Assembly: GCA_902629125.1 (NCBI GenBank)
Contig: CACOPQ010000017.1
Span: 1-44,749 of the forward strand
Origin: an uncultured Alphaproteobacteria bacterium
GTDB lineage: Bacteria > Pseudomonadota > Alphaproteobacteria > Thalassobaculales > Thalassobaculaceae
Direction of reading: 5' to 3'
Length of the DNA stretch: 44,749 nt
The notes under the pieces are model-generated. The model did no database searches. It was not told where the DNA came from and worked only from the letters and a program-made list of their open reading frames with translations. The position numbers and the translations under genes were made by a program. Each line of letters opens with the position of its first letter. Positions within the stretch are counted from its first letter, which is position 1. This document shows positions 18,943 to 26,268 of this stretch, in pieces.

Positions 18943-19647
18943 TCACAAGCCCATATAAGCTTTTCGCACGCTGTCACTCTCCAAAAGATCTTTGGATTTG
19001 CCACTGTCAATTAATTGTCCTGCTTCAAGAAGATATGCTCGGTCGACTACCTGAAGAACCTGCTGAACGTTTTGTTCGACAATTAAAACAGTGTAGCCTT
19101 CCTCTCTTATCCTTCTAACGAGGCTAAAGACTTGTTGGACTACGACTGGCGCTAAGCCCGCGGATGGTTCATCCATAAGTAACAATTTAGGACCTGACAT
19201 AATCGCGCGACCAATTGCACACATTTGCTGTTCTCCACCAGACATTGTCCCCGCTAACTGGCTTCGTCTTTCTTTCATCCTTGGGAATAGTTCATAAACA
19301 AACTCAAGATTTTTTGCGCTATCACTTCTCGCTGTTTTCGCGAATGCGCCTAATTTCAGGTTATCTTCGACACTCATACCCGGAAATAAACGTCTATTTT
19401 CTGGAACATGGGCTATCCCCAGTTCGACAATCTGGTGTGGAGGAAAAGATGAAAGCGATTTTCCTTCCATTTCCATTTCACCTGAAAACGGTTCTGTCAT
19501 TCCAGAAATAACACGCATTAAAGTGGTCTTTCCAGCTCCATTGGGGCCGATGACCGCGACTGCTTCGCCCGCTTTGACGTTTAGAGAAATGTCAAACAAT
19601 GCCTGAAAAGACCCGTAACCCGCATTTACCCCCTTCAAATCAAGCAT
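18943..19647 (-). CDS. livF: ABC transporter ATP-binding protein, LivF type
   Basis: A 234-residue ATPase of the LivF type. Walker A is GPNGAGKT (34-41), the Q-loop region has AHVPENRRLFPGMSVEDNL, the signature is SGGEQQM (136-142), Walker B is LLLMDE (155-160), and the switch histidine position is occupied in LIVEQNVQ by Gln, as is usual in LivF proteins. It pairs with LivG to energise LivH/LivM on the cytoplasmic face. It sits 24 bp upstream of livH and 58 bp downstream of livG on the same strand. Confidence 0.95.
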   Translation of the reverse strand: MLDLKGVNAGYGSFQALFDISLNVKAGEAVAVIGPNGAGKTTLMRVISGMTEPFSGEMEMEGKSLSSFPPHQIVELGIAHVPENRRLFPGMSVEDNLKLGAFAKTARSDSAKNLEFVYELFPRMKERRSQLAGTMSGGEQQMCAIGRAIMSGPKLLLMDEPSAGLAPVVVQQVFSLVRRIREEGYTVLIVEQNVQQVLQVVDRAYLLEAGQLIDSGKSKDLLESDSVRKAYMGL

Positions 19648-19705
19648 TTTTTTTATTCTCCATGAGGGTAGAAAGGTTTGTTTCCTGAACTATAATCATT
19701 TTTCA

Positions 19706-20479
19706 TCACAGTTCTTTTTGCGAACTTGCGGATGCCTGCACATCGCTAGCATCTGTTCCCAAGTAAACCTCTATTACCTTAGGGTCATTAGCAACTTGAC
19801 TGGGAAGGCCCTCAGATATCTTCTCCCCATGGTCCAAGACCATGACTCTGTCCACAACGCGCATTAAGACACCCATAATGTGTTCTACCCAAATTATTGT
19901 TATGCCCATCTCTGAGCGAATACGCTTCAACATATCGGCGGCTTGATCCATTTCAGAATTATCCAGCCCACCTAGACTTTCATCAGCCAAAAGGAGCTCT
20001 GGTTTAGTTGCAAGCGCTCGTGCAAGTTCTAATTTTTTTAAACCGGCAGCCCCAAGTGTAGAAATACTGGCACCTCTATCCGTAGGGAGGCCGACCATTT
20101 CCAAAGCATCTTTAGCGGCATCAAAAGATGCAGCTTGGCTCACCTTACCATTTTGACCAAAGTAGGCAGCCACAACAACATTTTCTAAAACCGATAATCT
20201 CTTTATTGGTCGGGGAATTTGGAATGTTCTCCCAATACCCATGTGACAAATTTTATTAGGTAAATTTCCACCTATTTCCTGACCTTTAAACAAAACGGAA
20301 CCCGAAGTAGGTCTCAAAGCTCCAGAGATCATGTTGAAAATAGTGCTTTTGCCTGAGCCGTTTGGCCCGATCAAACCAACTATTTCACCCTCATCAACCT
20401 TAAAAGACACATTGTCGACAGCTGTGAAACCACCGAAGCGTTTAGTTAACGCTTCGGTGGCTATAATTTGATTAGCCAT
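19706..20479 (-). CDS. livG: ABC transporter ATP-binding protein, LivG type
   Basis: A 257-residue LivG-type ATPase. Walker A is GPNGSGKS (38-45) and the LivG-typical IGRTFQIPR follows at about 82-90. The signature region reads STLGAAGLKKLELARALA in place of LSGGQ-type or LSYGDQ-type, and Walker B reads ELLLADESLGGLD with Ser where Pro is usual. Similar divergent signatures occur in some liv-type subfamilies, so the protein is probably active. The first codons encode ATEALTKRFGG, and the same DNA forms a perfect 13-bp hairpin (listed separately). The gene begins 21 bp after the stop of the binding-protein gene. The 21-residue tail rich in Ser, Ala and Gln is not conserved. Confidence 0.95.
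   Translation of the reverse strand: MANQIIATEALTKRFGGFTAVDNVSFKVDEGEIVGLIGPNGSGKSTIFNMISGALRPTSGSVLFKGQEIGGNLPNKICHMGIGRTFQIPRPIKRLSVLENVVVAAYFGQNGKVSQAASFDAAKDALEMVGLPTDRGASISTLGAAGLKKLELARALATKPELLLADESLGGLDNSEMDQAADMLKRIRSEMGITIIWVEHIMGVLMRVVDRVMVLDHGEKISEGLPSQVANDPKVIEVYLGTDASDVQASASSQKEL
20430..20460 (-). promoter_or_regulatory. Strong RNA hairpin inside the first codons of livG
   Basis: CCACCGAAGCGTT (20430-20442) and AACGCTTCGGTGG (20448-20460) are perfect inverted copies with a five-base loop. In the mRNA this stem covers about nucleotides +20 to +50 of livG, right after the stop of the highly expressed binding-protein gene. Such a stem could protect the upstream message from 3' exonucleases or tune livG translation, giving more binding protein than ATPase. 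The structure is seen directly; the role is inferred. It lacks a U-run, so it is not a simple terminator. Confidence 0.6.
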
Positions 20480-20500
20480 GAAAATACACTCAATCTGTGA

Positions 20501-21805
20501 CTATTTTGCGTAAGGAGAACCCTTTGGAAGGGGAAGCACTGGATCGAGTGTTTGTAATGGCTTGGGCCAAGCAATCTTTGCAGCGCCATCAACATACTGA
20601 ACCACAACAGGAAAAGCTCTCTCGTTTTGACCCGACATGTCAGCGCCTTTTGGCTGGAATTTCACACCATATCCCATCAGCGTACTTCCAACGGGAAGAT
20701 CCGTTTCCGCAGAGGCCTTTCTAAGTGCATCAGCAGATATACCACCGTGTTTCTTTATTGCACGCGGTAGGACTTCGTCAAAGAAGGTATATGTATTGCT
20801 AGCTGCCATTCCAACATGGGCAGAAAATGTCTTAACGTCTGGTTGAGCTTTTTTATATTCACGACCAACCATTTCCGTAATTTTCCCTAAACCAGGCGCC
20901 AACGTTTTCGGATCAATCAGCCAAATAGAAACCGGATCCACATTAAAAATGTAGTTAGCATCATTACCAAAAGCTTCGTAAAGTTTATCTGGAACTCCGT
21001 AACCTGCGCCGTGACCTATTAATGCCTTCCATTTTAATCCCAACTCTCTGCTCTGCCGAAGAAAAAGTGTGATGTCAGGATTATAACCTGTATGAAAGAT
21101 TACATCCGGTCGCTTGCGCTTTAACTTGGTCACCAACGAGGACAAATCTGGGGATGTAGCTGCGTAACCCTCTTTCAACACTATTTTAAAACCATGTTTT
21201 TTTGACCCGGCCTCATTTCCTCCGGCGACCCCACTTCCATAAGGTCCATCTTCATGGATAATAGCTACTTTCAACTTAGATGGATCAACACCTAATTTTT
21301 CTTTTGCGTAATGCGCAACAAAGTCGGGAGATGTTGTTCCAAACATACCGCCATGAGGCTGAATGCGGAAGACATTCTCAAGATTTCGACCTTTTAAAAC
21401 AGCTGGCGAAATACAGGTGGTGATCCACATAAACTTCTTCATAGCATCTACTTTTGCTGAAACAGGAACGCATTGGGCACTGGAATAAAAGCCCAGTAAC
21501 ATGTCTACCTTTTCCTGCTCAATTAATCGAACGGCTTCATTGATCGCTATTTCTGGCTTGGATTGGGCATCAGCATAAATTGCATTAATTTTGTAGCCCT
21601 CTACACCGCCTTTAGAATTGAAGTAATCTATAATTATTTTAGCGCCCAATGCATGCAAGGACGAACCACCCGCTGCTAGAGGACCGGTATAGTCGTAAAT
21701 TACACCTATTTTAATTTCCTTAGCACTTAAGTTCCCCACCGACATAAAAAGCATTAATGCGGTGATTCCAACTAAAACTTTTTTAACCGACTTGAAGAGG
21801 GACAT
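20501..21805 (-). CDS. Periplasmic substrate-binding protein of the liv-type ABC importer
   Basis: A 434-residue type I periplasmic binding protein (Peripla_BP_6 group). The signal peptide is clear: KSVKK, a hydrophobic stretch, and likely cleavage after LSA (residue 28), leaving KEIKIGVIYDYTGPLAAGG at the mature N-terminus. GYKINAIYADAQSKPEIAIN and VDMLLGFYSSAQCVPVSA match the LivK/amide-binding fold. It is longer than LivK (about 370), nearer to amide or aromatic-acid binding proteins. AAGGAGAAG lies eight bases before the ATG. It is the first gene of the importer operon, with a perfect palindrome about 84 bp upstream. The ligand cannot be told from sequence. Confidence 0.93.
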   Translation of the reverse strand: MSLFKSVKKVLVGITALMLFMSVGNLSAKEIKIGVIYDYTGPLAAGGSSLHALGAKIIIDYFNSKGGVEGYKINAIYADAQSKPEIAINEAVRLIEQEKVDMLLGFYSSAQCVPVSAKVDAMKKFMWITTCISPAVLKGRNLENVFRIQPHGGMFGTTSPDFVAHYAKEKLGVDPSKLKVAIIHEDGPYGSGVAGGNEAGSKKHGFKIVLKEGYAATSPDLSSLVTKLKRKRPDVIFHTGYNPDITLFLRQSRELGLKWKALIGHGAGYGVPDKLYEAFGNDANYIFNVDPVSIWLIDPKTLAPGLGKITEMVGREYKKAQPDVKTFSAHVGMAASNTYTFFDEVLPRAIKKHGGISADALRKASAETDLPVGSTLMGYGVKFQPKGADMSGQNERAFPVVVQYVDGAAKIAWPKPLQTLDPVLPLPKGSPYAK

Positions 21806-21888
21806 TTCGACTTCTCCTTGAAAAGAATAGAGACTTGAGAAAAGCCTGCCTCAGTCTTTCGCCTTTATCAATCCCTCCTTGCAGGACC

Positions 21889-21912
21889 ATTAAATAGCCA
21901 TGGCTATTTAAT
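21889..21912. promoter_or_regulatory. Perfect 24-bp palindrome upstream of the liv operon (candidate operator)
   Basis: The half-site ATTAAATAGCCA is followed directly by its exact reverse complement TGGCTATTTAAT, with no spacer. With no loop it is a poor hairpin, so a dimeric DNA-binding protein is the more likely reader. It sits about 84 bp upstream of the binding-protein start codon, in AT-rich promoter-like DNA. No regulator gene lies beside it; the Lrp/AsnC or IclR proteins of the window are possible but unproven candidates. Confidence 0.5.
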
Positions 21913-22193
21913 TTGACGCCGTTGTTGAAATAATTAATTTTAAAACTGTAACTAAGTGACCATAAAAGAGACAAAAAAGCTCGCAGAAATACTCAGATTA
22001 TTGAGTAACTATCATACAAATACACAATCTGTTGCTTTTAGGAAGGAACAATTCTAGTCGCTCTTTCAAGCAGAAATAAGGCAGCAAGCATCACAAATGT
22101 GTAAGATTTTCCTGCAAACAACGTCCCATATGATCGGGATTGTTGATTACTCATGTAAGTTTTTTTGTTACACGCGTTTTGAACAGCAAACAA

Positions 22194-22209
22194 GCACACA
22201 GCAGTGTGC
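22194..22209. promoter_or_regulatory. Short inverted repeat upstream of the acyl-CoA dehydrogenase gene
   Basis: GCACAC and GTGTGC flank a four-base centre (AGCA), about 90 bp before the ATG of the acyl-CoA dehydrogenase gene. The size fits a compact operator, but six-base arms can occur by chance. No function can be assigned from sequence alone. Confidence 0.25.
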
Positions 22210-22298
22210 CATATTTCCAAAGTGATTGATCTCTGCTAGATATTTTAAAAGTTCTTTAAAGCTGAAATATTTTACTAACAATCCACTCACGAGGTATC

Positions 22299-23501
22299 AT
22301 GAATTTCGATCTGCAACCAGAAATAGAAACATACCGCTCAAAGGTTAGAGAGTTTGTCAACGAGCATATTATCCCTCTAGAAAATGACAGGGCTAACTAC
22401 GATCACCATGAAAACATTGCTCCTGATGTTCTTTTAAATATCCAAAAGCAAGTCAAAAAAGCGGGCCTTTGGGCTCCACAAATGCCAAAAGAACGGGGAG
22501 GGCTTGGTTTTGACCAGATAGGCATGGCAGCATCCTACGAGGAAATGAATAGATCAATTTTTGGACCTGTTTGCTTTAATTGTAGTGCGCCTGATGATGG
22601 AAACATGTTTGTTCTTAATAGAGTTGCCACAGAAGAACAAAAAGACAAATGGCTGCAGCCAATTATAGATGGAACTGTTAGATCATCATTCGTTATGACC
22701 GAACCACACCCCGGTTCTGGTTCCGATCCTTCTATGATGCTCACGCGGGCAGAGCCTGTGGGGAATTCTAAATGGAAAATTACTGGACACAAATGGTTTA
22801 TTACGGGCGCCGAGGTGGCCGAGCACTTTATTTTAATGGCTAAAACATCGGATGACCCTAGAAAAGGACTTACGGCATTTATGTTTCATAGAGATCAACC
22901 GGGATGGGAAATAATAAGAAGAATTGAGATAATGGGTCCAGAAGAACATGGTGGGCATTGCGAAATTCGCTTTGACGGCTTGGAGATAGACGACGCTGAC
23001 CGAATAATGGACGTGGGTGATGGCCTCAAACTTACACAAATACGGCTGGGCACAGCAAGACTAACTCACTGCATGAGATGGTTAGGACTTGCCAAACGCT
23101 CTATGGAAGTTGCTACGGAGTATGTAGAGCGGCGGGAAGGCTTTAATATTAAATTGGCCGAAAGAGAAAGTGTCCAAATGATGCTTGGAGGACTAGCGGC
23201 AGACATAGAGCTTGGGCGGTTAATAACAATGAGAGCAGCGTGGAAACTAGCAAATGGTGATTTTGCTAGGAAAGAAGTTTCGATGGCTAAAAATCACGTC
23301 GCCGACACATTACATCGTGCCGTGGACACAGCGCTGCAATTAAACGGAGCACGAGGATACTCTAAGGATACTCCTCTTGAATGGATTTATCGATATGCAA
23401 GGCAAGCCCGACTGGTTGACGGGGCTTCTGAAGTGCACAAAATGGTATTATCAAGAATTTATCGAAATGAAGGCCTAAACTTTTGGTCTTGGGGCATATA
23501 G
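22299..23501 (+). CDS. Acyl-CoA dehydrogenase, ACAD10/11-like (LvaC-like)
   Basis: A 400-residue acyl-CoA dehydrogenase-fold flavoprotein. The FAD-contact segment FVMTEPHPGSGSDPSMMLTR, HKWFITGAEVAEHFILM, and the C-terminal ALQLNGARGYSKDTPLEWIYRYARQARLVDGASEVHKMVLSR are clear. This C-terminal pattern is that of the ACAD10/11 group rather than short- or medium-chain dehydrogenases. In Pseudomonas putida, LvaC of this broad type removes phosphate from 4-phosphoacyl-CoA to form an enoyl-CoA. The next two genes encode a kinase and a DUF6285-like protein, matching LvaA and LvaB, so a similar role is a good hypothesis. GAGG lies six bases before the ATG. The stop is one base before the kinase start. 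Confidence 0.93.
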   Translation: MNFDLQPEIETYRSKVREFVNEHIIPLENDRANYDHHENIAPDVLLNIQKQVKKAGLWAPQMPKERGGLGFDQIGMAASYEEMNRSIFGPVCFNCSAPDDGNMFVLNRVATEEQKDKWLQPIIDGTVRSSFVMTEPHPGSGSDPSMMLTRAEPVGNSKWKITGHKWFITGAEVAEHFILMAKTSDDPRKGLTAFMFHRDQPGWEIIRRIEIMGPEEHGGHCEIRFDGLEIDDADRIMDVGDGLKLTQIRLGTARLTHCMRWLGLAKRSMEVATEYVERREGFNIKLAERESVQMMLGGLAADIELGRLITMRAAWKLANGDFARKEVSMAKNHVADTLHRAVDTALQLNGARGYSKDTPLEWIYRYARQARLVDGASEVHKMVLSRIYRNEGLNFWSWGI

Positions 23502-23502
23502 A

Positions 23503-24510
23503 TTGCATGAGCTAAAAGCCGAAACCTTAGCAACTTGGCTAACCCAAAAGACAAATGCAATAAAGACAGAAATTAAATCTATCTCCCGATTAAATGGCGG
23601 CGCGTCTATGTACACTTGGGAGATTGCAGCGTCTTTCGAAGGGGGTTTTTTAGAGCGTACATCACGATTAATTCTAAGATCGCAGAGTGATACGCCACTT
23701 CTACCAAGCATTGGGATAGACAACGAATTTCAATTACTCAAAATTTTAAAGTCAAAAAAATTTAAAGTTCCAAAACCTATCCTCCTAGATAGGTGTGGCT
23801 TCTTAACTGGCAACCCTGCCTTGATAATGCAGAAGATAGTCGGATCATCAAAATGTATAGGAGCTGTTAGTGCCTTAAACAGTCTAGATAGAAAAAGACT
23901 TACCCGAGATATTGGCCAACAACTTGGTAAGCTTCATAAGCTAGAAATACCGTCCAACCAATGGCGTTTATTCAAAAAAGCGGGAGAACAAAGTTTAATA
24001 GACCGTTTATACAGTCAACTTGATCTTCTGCCCTACTCTTTGCCCGTAATTGAATGGGCATTAAGGTGGTTAGAAAAAAATAGACCTGCCCAACAAATAC
24101 AAAGCCTATGCCATGGCGACTTTCGTAATGGCAATCTTTTAGTGCATAGAAAACGCCTGACGGGCATAATAGATTGGGAGTTTACCCATATTGGTAATCC
24201 GCTTGAAGATATAGGCTGGTTCTGTGCAAGATGTTGGCGTTTTGGTAACGATAAGGAAGAGGCTGGAGGAATTGGACAGCTATCAGATTTTATCGAAAGT
24301 TATGAAACAGCCAACCCAGGAAATGTTAATTGGTTGGAACTACCTTATTGGAAAATTGTTGCGACTGTTCAATGGGCATTAATAGCACACAGACAAGGTC
24401 TGCGAGATACTTCGAACCGTACAAGAAAACTTGAACTCGTTCTTACGGGCTTCAAGGGGGTTCAGTTAGAACACGAAATATTAAAACTAATAAAAACCAT
24501 AAAGGAATAA
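23503..24510 (+). CDS. APH-fold phosphotransferase (ACAD11-kinase/LvaA-like)
   Basis: A 335-residue aminoglycoside-phosphotransferase-fold kinase. The Brenner-type catalytic loop is CHGDFRNGNLLV (Asp206, Asn211), and the metal-binding Asp is Asp224 in GIIDWEFTHIGNPLEDIGW. The nucleotide-binding lobe has RLNGGASMYTWEI. Homologous kinase domains in ACAD10/11 and in LvaA phosphorylate the 4-hydroxyl of hydroxyacyl-CoA, and antibiotic resistance is unlikely in this context. The start is probably TTG at 23503, one base after the dehydrogenase stop; no in-frame ATG exists before the conserved region, and GGGG precedes it. It is followed after 4 bp by the small DUF6285-like gene. Confidence 0.9.
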   Translation: MHELKAETLATWLTQKTNAIKTEIKSISRLNGGASMYTWEIAASFEGGFLERTSRLILRSQSDTPLLPSIGIDNEFQLLKILKSKKFKVPKPILLDRCGFLTGNPALIMQKIVGSSKCIGAVSALNSLDRKRLTRDIGQQLGKLHKLEIPSNQWRLFKKAGEQSLIDRLYSQLDLLPYSLPVIEWALRWLEKNRPAQQIQSLCHGDFRNGNLLVHRKRLTGIIDWEFTHIGNPLEDIGWFCARCWRFGNDKEEAGGIGQLSDFIESYETANPGNVNWLELPYWKIVATVQWALIAHRQGLRDTSNRTRKLELVLTGFKGVQLEHEILKLIKTIKE

Positions 24511-24514
24511 AGAT

Positions 24515-24859
24515 ATGACGGATGCTGACCAAATGAGCAGGCTACTCGAAGCAGCCAAATCAGTCTTAGAGGAAGATATCATTCCTTCACTTCCTAGTAG
24601 AAAACGCTTAAATGCCCTATTGGTAGTAAAAGCGCTATCAATCGCTCTTAATACAACATATCAAATGGTTAGACAGGGCGGGAAAGAGCCAGATAAAAAT
24701 AATAAAGCGCTATCAAATCAAATTAGATCAGGTGTTTATGACACATCTTTGAATGGGGAGATTATTAAGATTCTATCTCAGGATGTCGAGGAACGATTGG
24801 AGGCATCCACCCCTGATTTCAAAATGCACGAAAAATTCTCTCAATATGTGGCAAACTAG
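24515..24859 (+). CDS. Small DUF6285-like protein, probable kinase partner (LvaB-like)
   Basis: A 114-residue soluble, mostly helical protein. The pattern LLEAAKSVLEEDIIPSLPSR, then NALLVVKALSIALNT, matches the DUF6285 family (LLEAVREFL..E.LPAL....FHARVAANALAIV) as I remember it. In the levulinate pathway of P. putida a small partner, LvaB, is needed for the activity of kinase LvaA; I believe it is of this family but cannot verify that here. AAGGA lies about nine bases before the ATG, and the kinase gene ends 4 bp upstream, so it is the third gene of a tight three-gene operon. It converges with the duplicated-domain gene, 15 bp away. Confidence 0.78.
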   Translation: MTDADQMSRLLEAAKSVLEEDIIPSLPSRKRLNALLVVKALSIALNTTYQMVRQGGKEPDKNNKALSNQIRSGVYDTSLNGEIIKILSQDVEERLEASTPDFKMHEKFSQYVAN

Positions 24860-24874
24860 TGCTTAAGGCAAAAG

Positions 24875-25705
24875 TCACATCTCTTTTTTAGCAGGTTGCA
24901 GTTCTCTGGCTTTTTTCTCGATTTCAGGAACGATCTTCTTAACTAGATCGTCGTCCACATCCCTAGCTACATCAGGATAACCTGCTCCTGTTATCATTTG
25001 ACGCAATTTCCCAGCTTTTAATATGTCCAATGTCCATTCTAATGGGTCTGGAACTACAGTCTTGTCCCAGTAATAACGTAAGTTTTTATTCCGGGGTCCG
25101 TAGTGGTAATGAGGCTGAATACGAAAACAGTCAAAAGCTAGAATTTCTGTTTCCTCTGAATATTCGTGGCTGGAGCTCCCGCATAAATCGGTAAGCACAT
25201 GGATTGCCAAACCACCATCATCACCAAGGGTTCGAAGTTCCAGGCCAAACCGAATATTTCCAGCCTCGAAAATAAAGTCCCCCCTTTTGTGTTTGACAAG
25301 TTGTATGCTATTTTTGAATTTATCGCGCGCTAATTCTTCTACCTCTGGGATTGCGTTTAAAACCGTTTGCATATCAATTTTACTAGCAATAGTTCCATAG
25401 CCGGCGGCCTCAATCATTTCCGGCAACCTTGTTTCAAGTTTTTGGATGGACCATCCTATGGAATTACCATCGGTAAGGGGATCAATTTGACAAATTTTAG
25501 ACCGTCCCTCGGGATCATAGACATATGTTGGCTGCAAAAAAAAGCAGTTGAACTGTAACAAATTTATTTCGTTATTTTGATTACTGCTGCGCACCTGAAT
25601 TATTACCCCTTGGTCAGCGTGATGATGTATATTTGCATCCCACTGCTCGTGCCAAATAGCGAAAAATAATTCACCTGCTTCTACCTTCGAATAATCCGTT
25701 CTCAT
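24875..25705 (-). CDS. Unrecognised protein made of two copies of one domain
   Basis: About 276 residues with no family that I recognise. Two halves, about 10-128 and 142-268, are clearly related: NLLQFNCFFLQPTYVYDP aligns with EILAFDCFRIQPHYHYGP, EMIEAAGYGTIASKID with QMITGAGYPDVARDVD, and AIPEVEELARDK with IVPEIEKKAREL, at a constant offset of about 140 residues. No signal peptide or membrane segment is seen, so it is probably cytoplasmic. Histidines (IHHHAD, QPHYHYG) and acidic residues are frequent, though no metal motif is clear. I chose ATG 25705 because AAGGGGGA lies about seven bases before it; an ATG ten codons upstream has no spaced ribosome site. It converges with the DUF6285-like gene and diverges from the NIPSNAP gene. 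Confidence 0.8.
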   Translation of the reverse strand: MRTDYSKVEAGELFFAIWHEQWDANIHHHADQGVIIQVRSSNQNNEINLLQFNCFFLQPTYVYDPEGRSKICQIDPLTDGNSIGWSIQKLETRLPEMIEAAGYGTIASKIDMQTVLNAIPEVEELARDKFKNSIQLVKHKRGDFIFEAGNIRFGLELRTLGDDGGLAIHVLTDLCGSSSHEYSEETEILAFDCFRIQPHYHYGPRNKNLRYYWDKTVVPDPLEWTLDILKAGKLRQMITGAGYPDVARDVDDDLVKKIVPEIEKKARELQPAKKEM

Positions 25706-25888
25706 CCCCAGTTCCCCCTTTAGTTTTCGATGCATCTCCAGACAATTGATTTTGGATTAAATACATTTAATCTTTTACAAGTTAAACATAGGAAGAAATT
25801 GATATCCTGAAAATCAAATTCTTTTTATACTCCCATTAAGTCAAAATATTTTGATAATCTTCAGTAGTTTTATTAGGAAGAACAAAAG

Positions 25889-26215
25889 ATGATTTATGAA
25901 CTTAGAATATACCATTGTGTGCCTGGGCGGCTCCCAGCCCTTCTAGATCGTTTCGATACCATCACGCTTAAGTTGTGGGAAAAACATGGCATAAAGCAAG
26001 CCGGCTTTTGGACAGTCGGAATAGGCAACTCAAACCAAGATCTCTACTATTTGCTAGCCTGGGATTCGTTGGCAGATAGAGAGAAGAAGTGGGACGCATT
26101 TGCCAGCGATCCAGAATGGCTTGAAAAAAAGGCAGCAACGGAAGCAGCCGGTCAAATTGTCGCATCAGTTAACAACCAAATACTTATGCCTACAAAATTT
26201 TCAGCAGTTCAATAG
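25889..26215 (+). CDS. NIPSNAP-family protein
   Basis: A 108-residue single-domain ferredoxin-like (dimeric alpha-beta barrel) protein of the NIPSNAP family. The opening MIYELRIYHCVPGRLPALLDRF, KHGIKQAGFWTVGIGNSN, and YYLLAWDSLADREKKWDAFASDPEW are diagnostic. Bacterial members are often found beside catabolic genes, and their biochemical role is unclear. AGGAAG about nine bases before the ATG is the ribosome site. It is a single-gene unit that converges with the MBL-fold gene. Confidence 0.92.
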   Translation: MIYELRIYHCVPGRLPALLDRFDTITLKLWEKHGIKQAGFWTVGIGNSNQDLYYLLAWDSLADREKKWDAFASDPEWLEKKAATEAAGQIVASVNNQILMPTKFSAVQ

Positions 26216-26268
26216 AGTTGAATAATTTTTAGATGTATTACGACGCATAAATAGTTAACTTTAAGCCT

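Larger units (their letters stand above)
21806..22298. other. Divergent intergenic region between the liv operon and the acyl-CoA dehydrogenase operon
   Basis: About 490 bp with no credible gene. It holds a perfect 24-bp palindrome near the liv side (21889-21912) and a shorter inverted repeat, GCACAC/GTGTGC, near the acyl-CoA dehydrogenase side (22194-22209). Both are listed separately as possible operators. Short frames in the region have no recognisable motif or ribosome site. Confidence 0.6.

Noticed and set aside
23503-24510. Antibiotic resistance kinase
   Set aside because: The fold is aminoglycoside phosphotransferase-like, but the operon with an acyl-CoA dehydrogenase and DUF6285-like protein indicates acyl-CoA metabolism.
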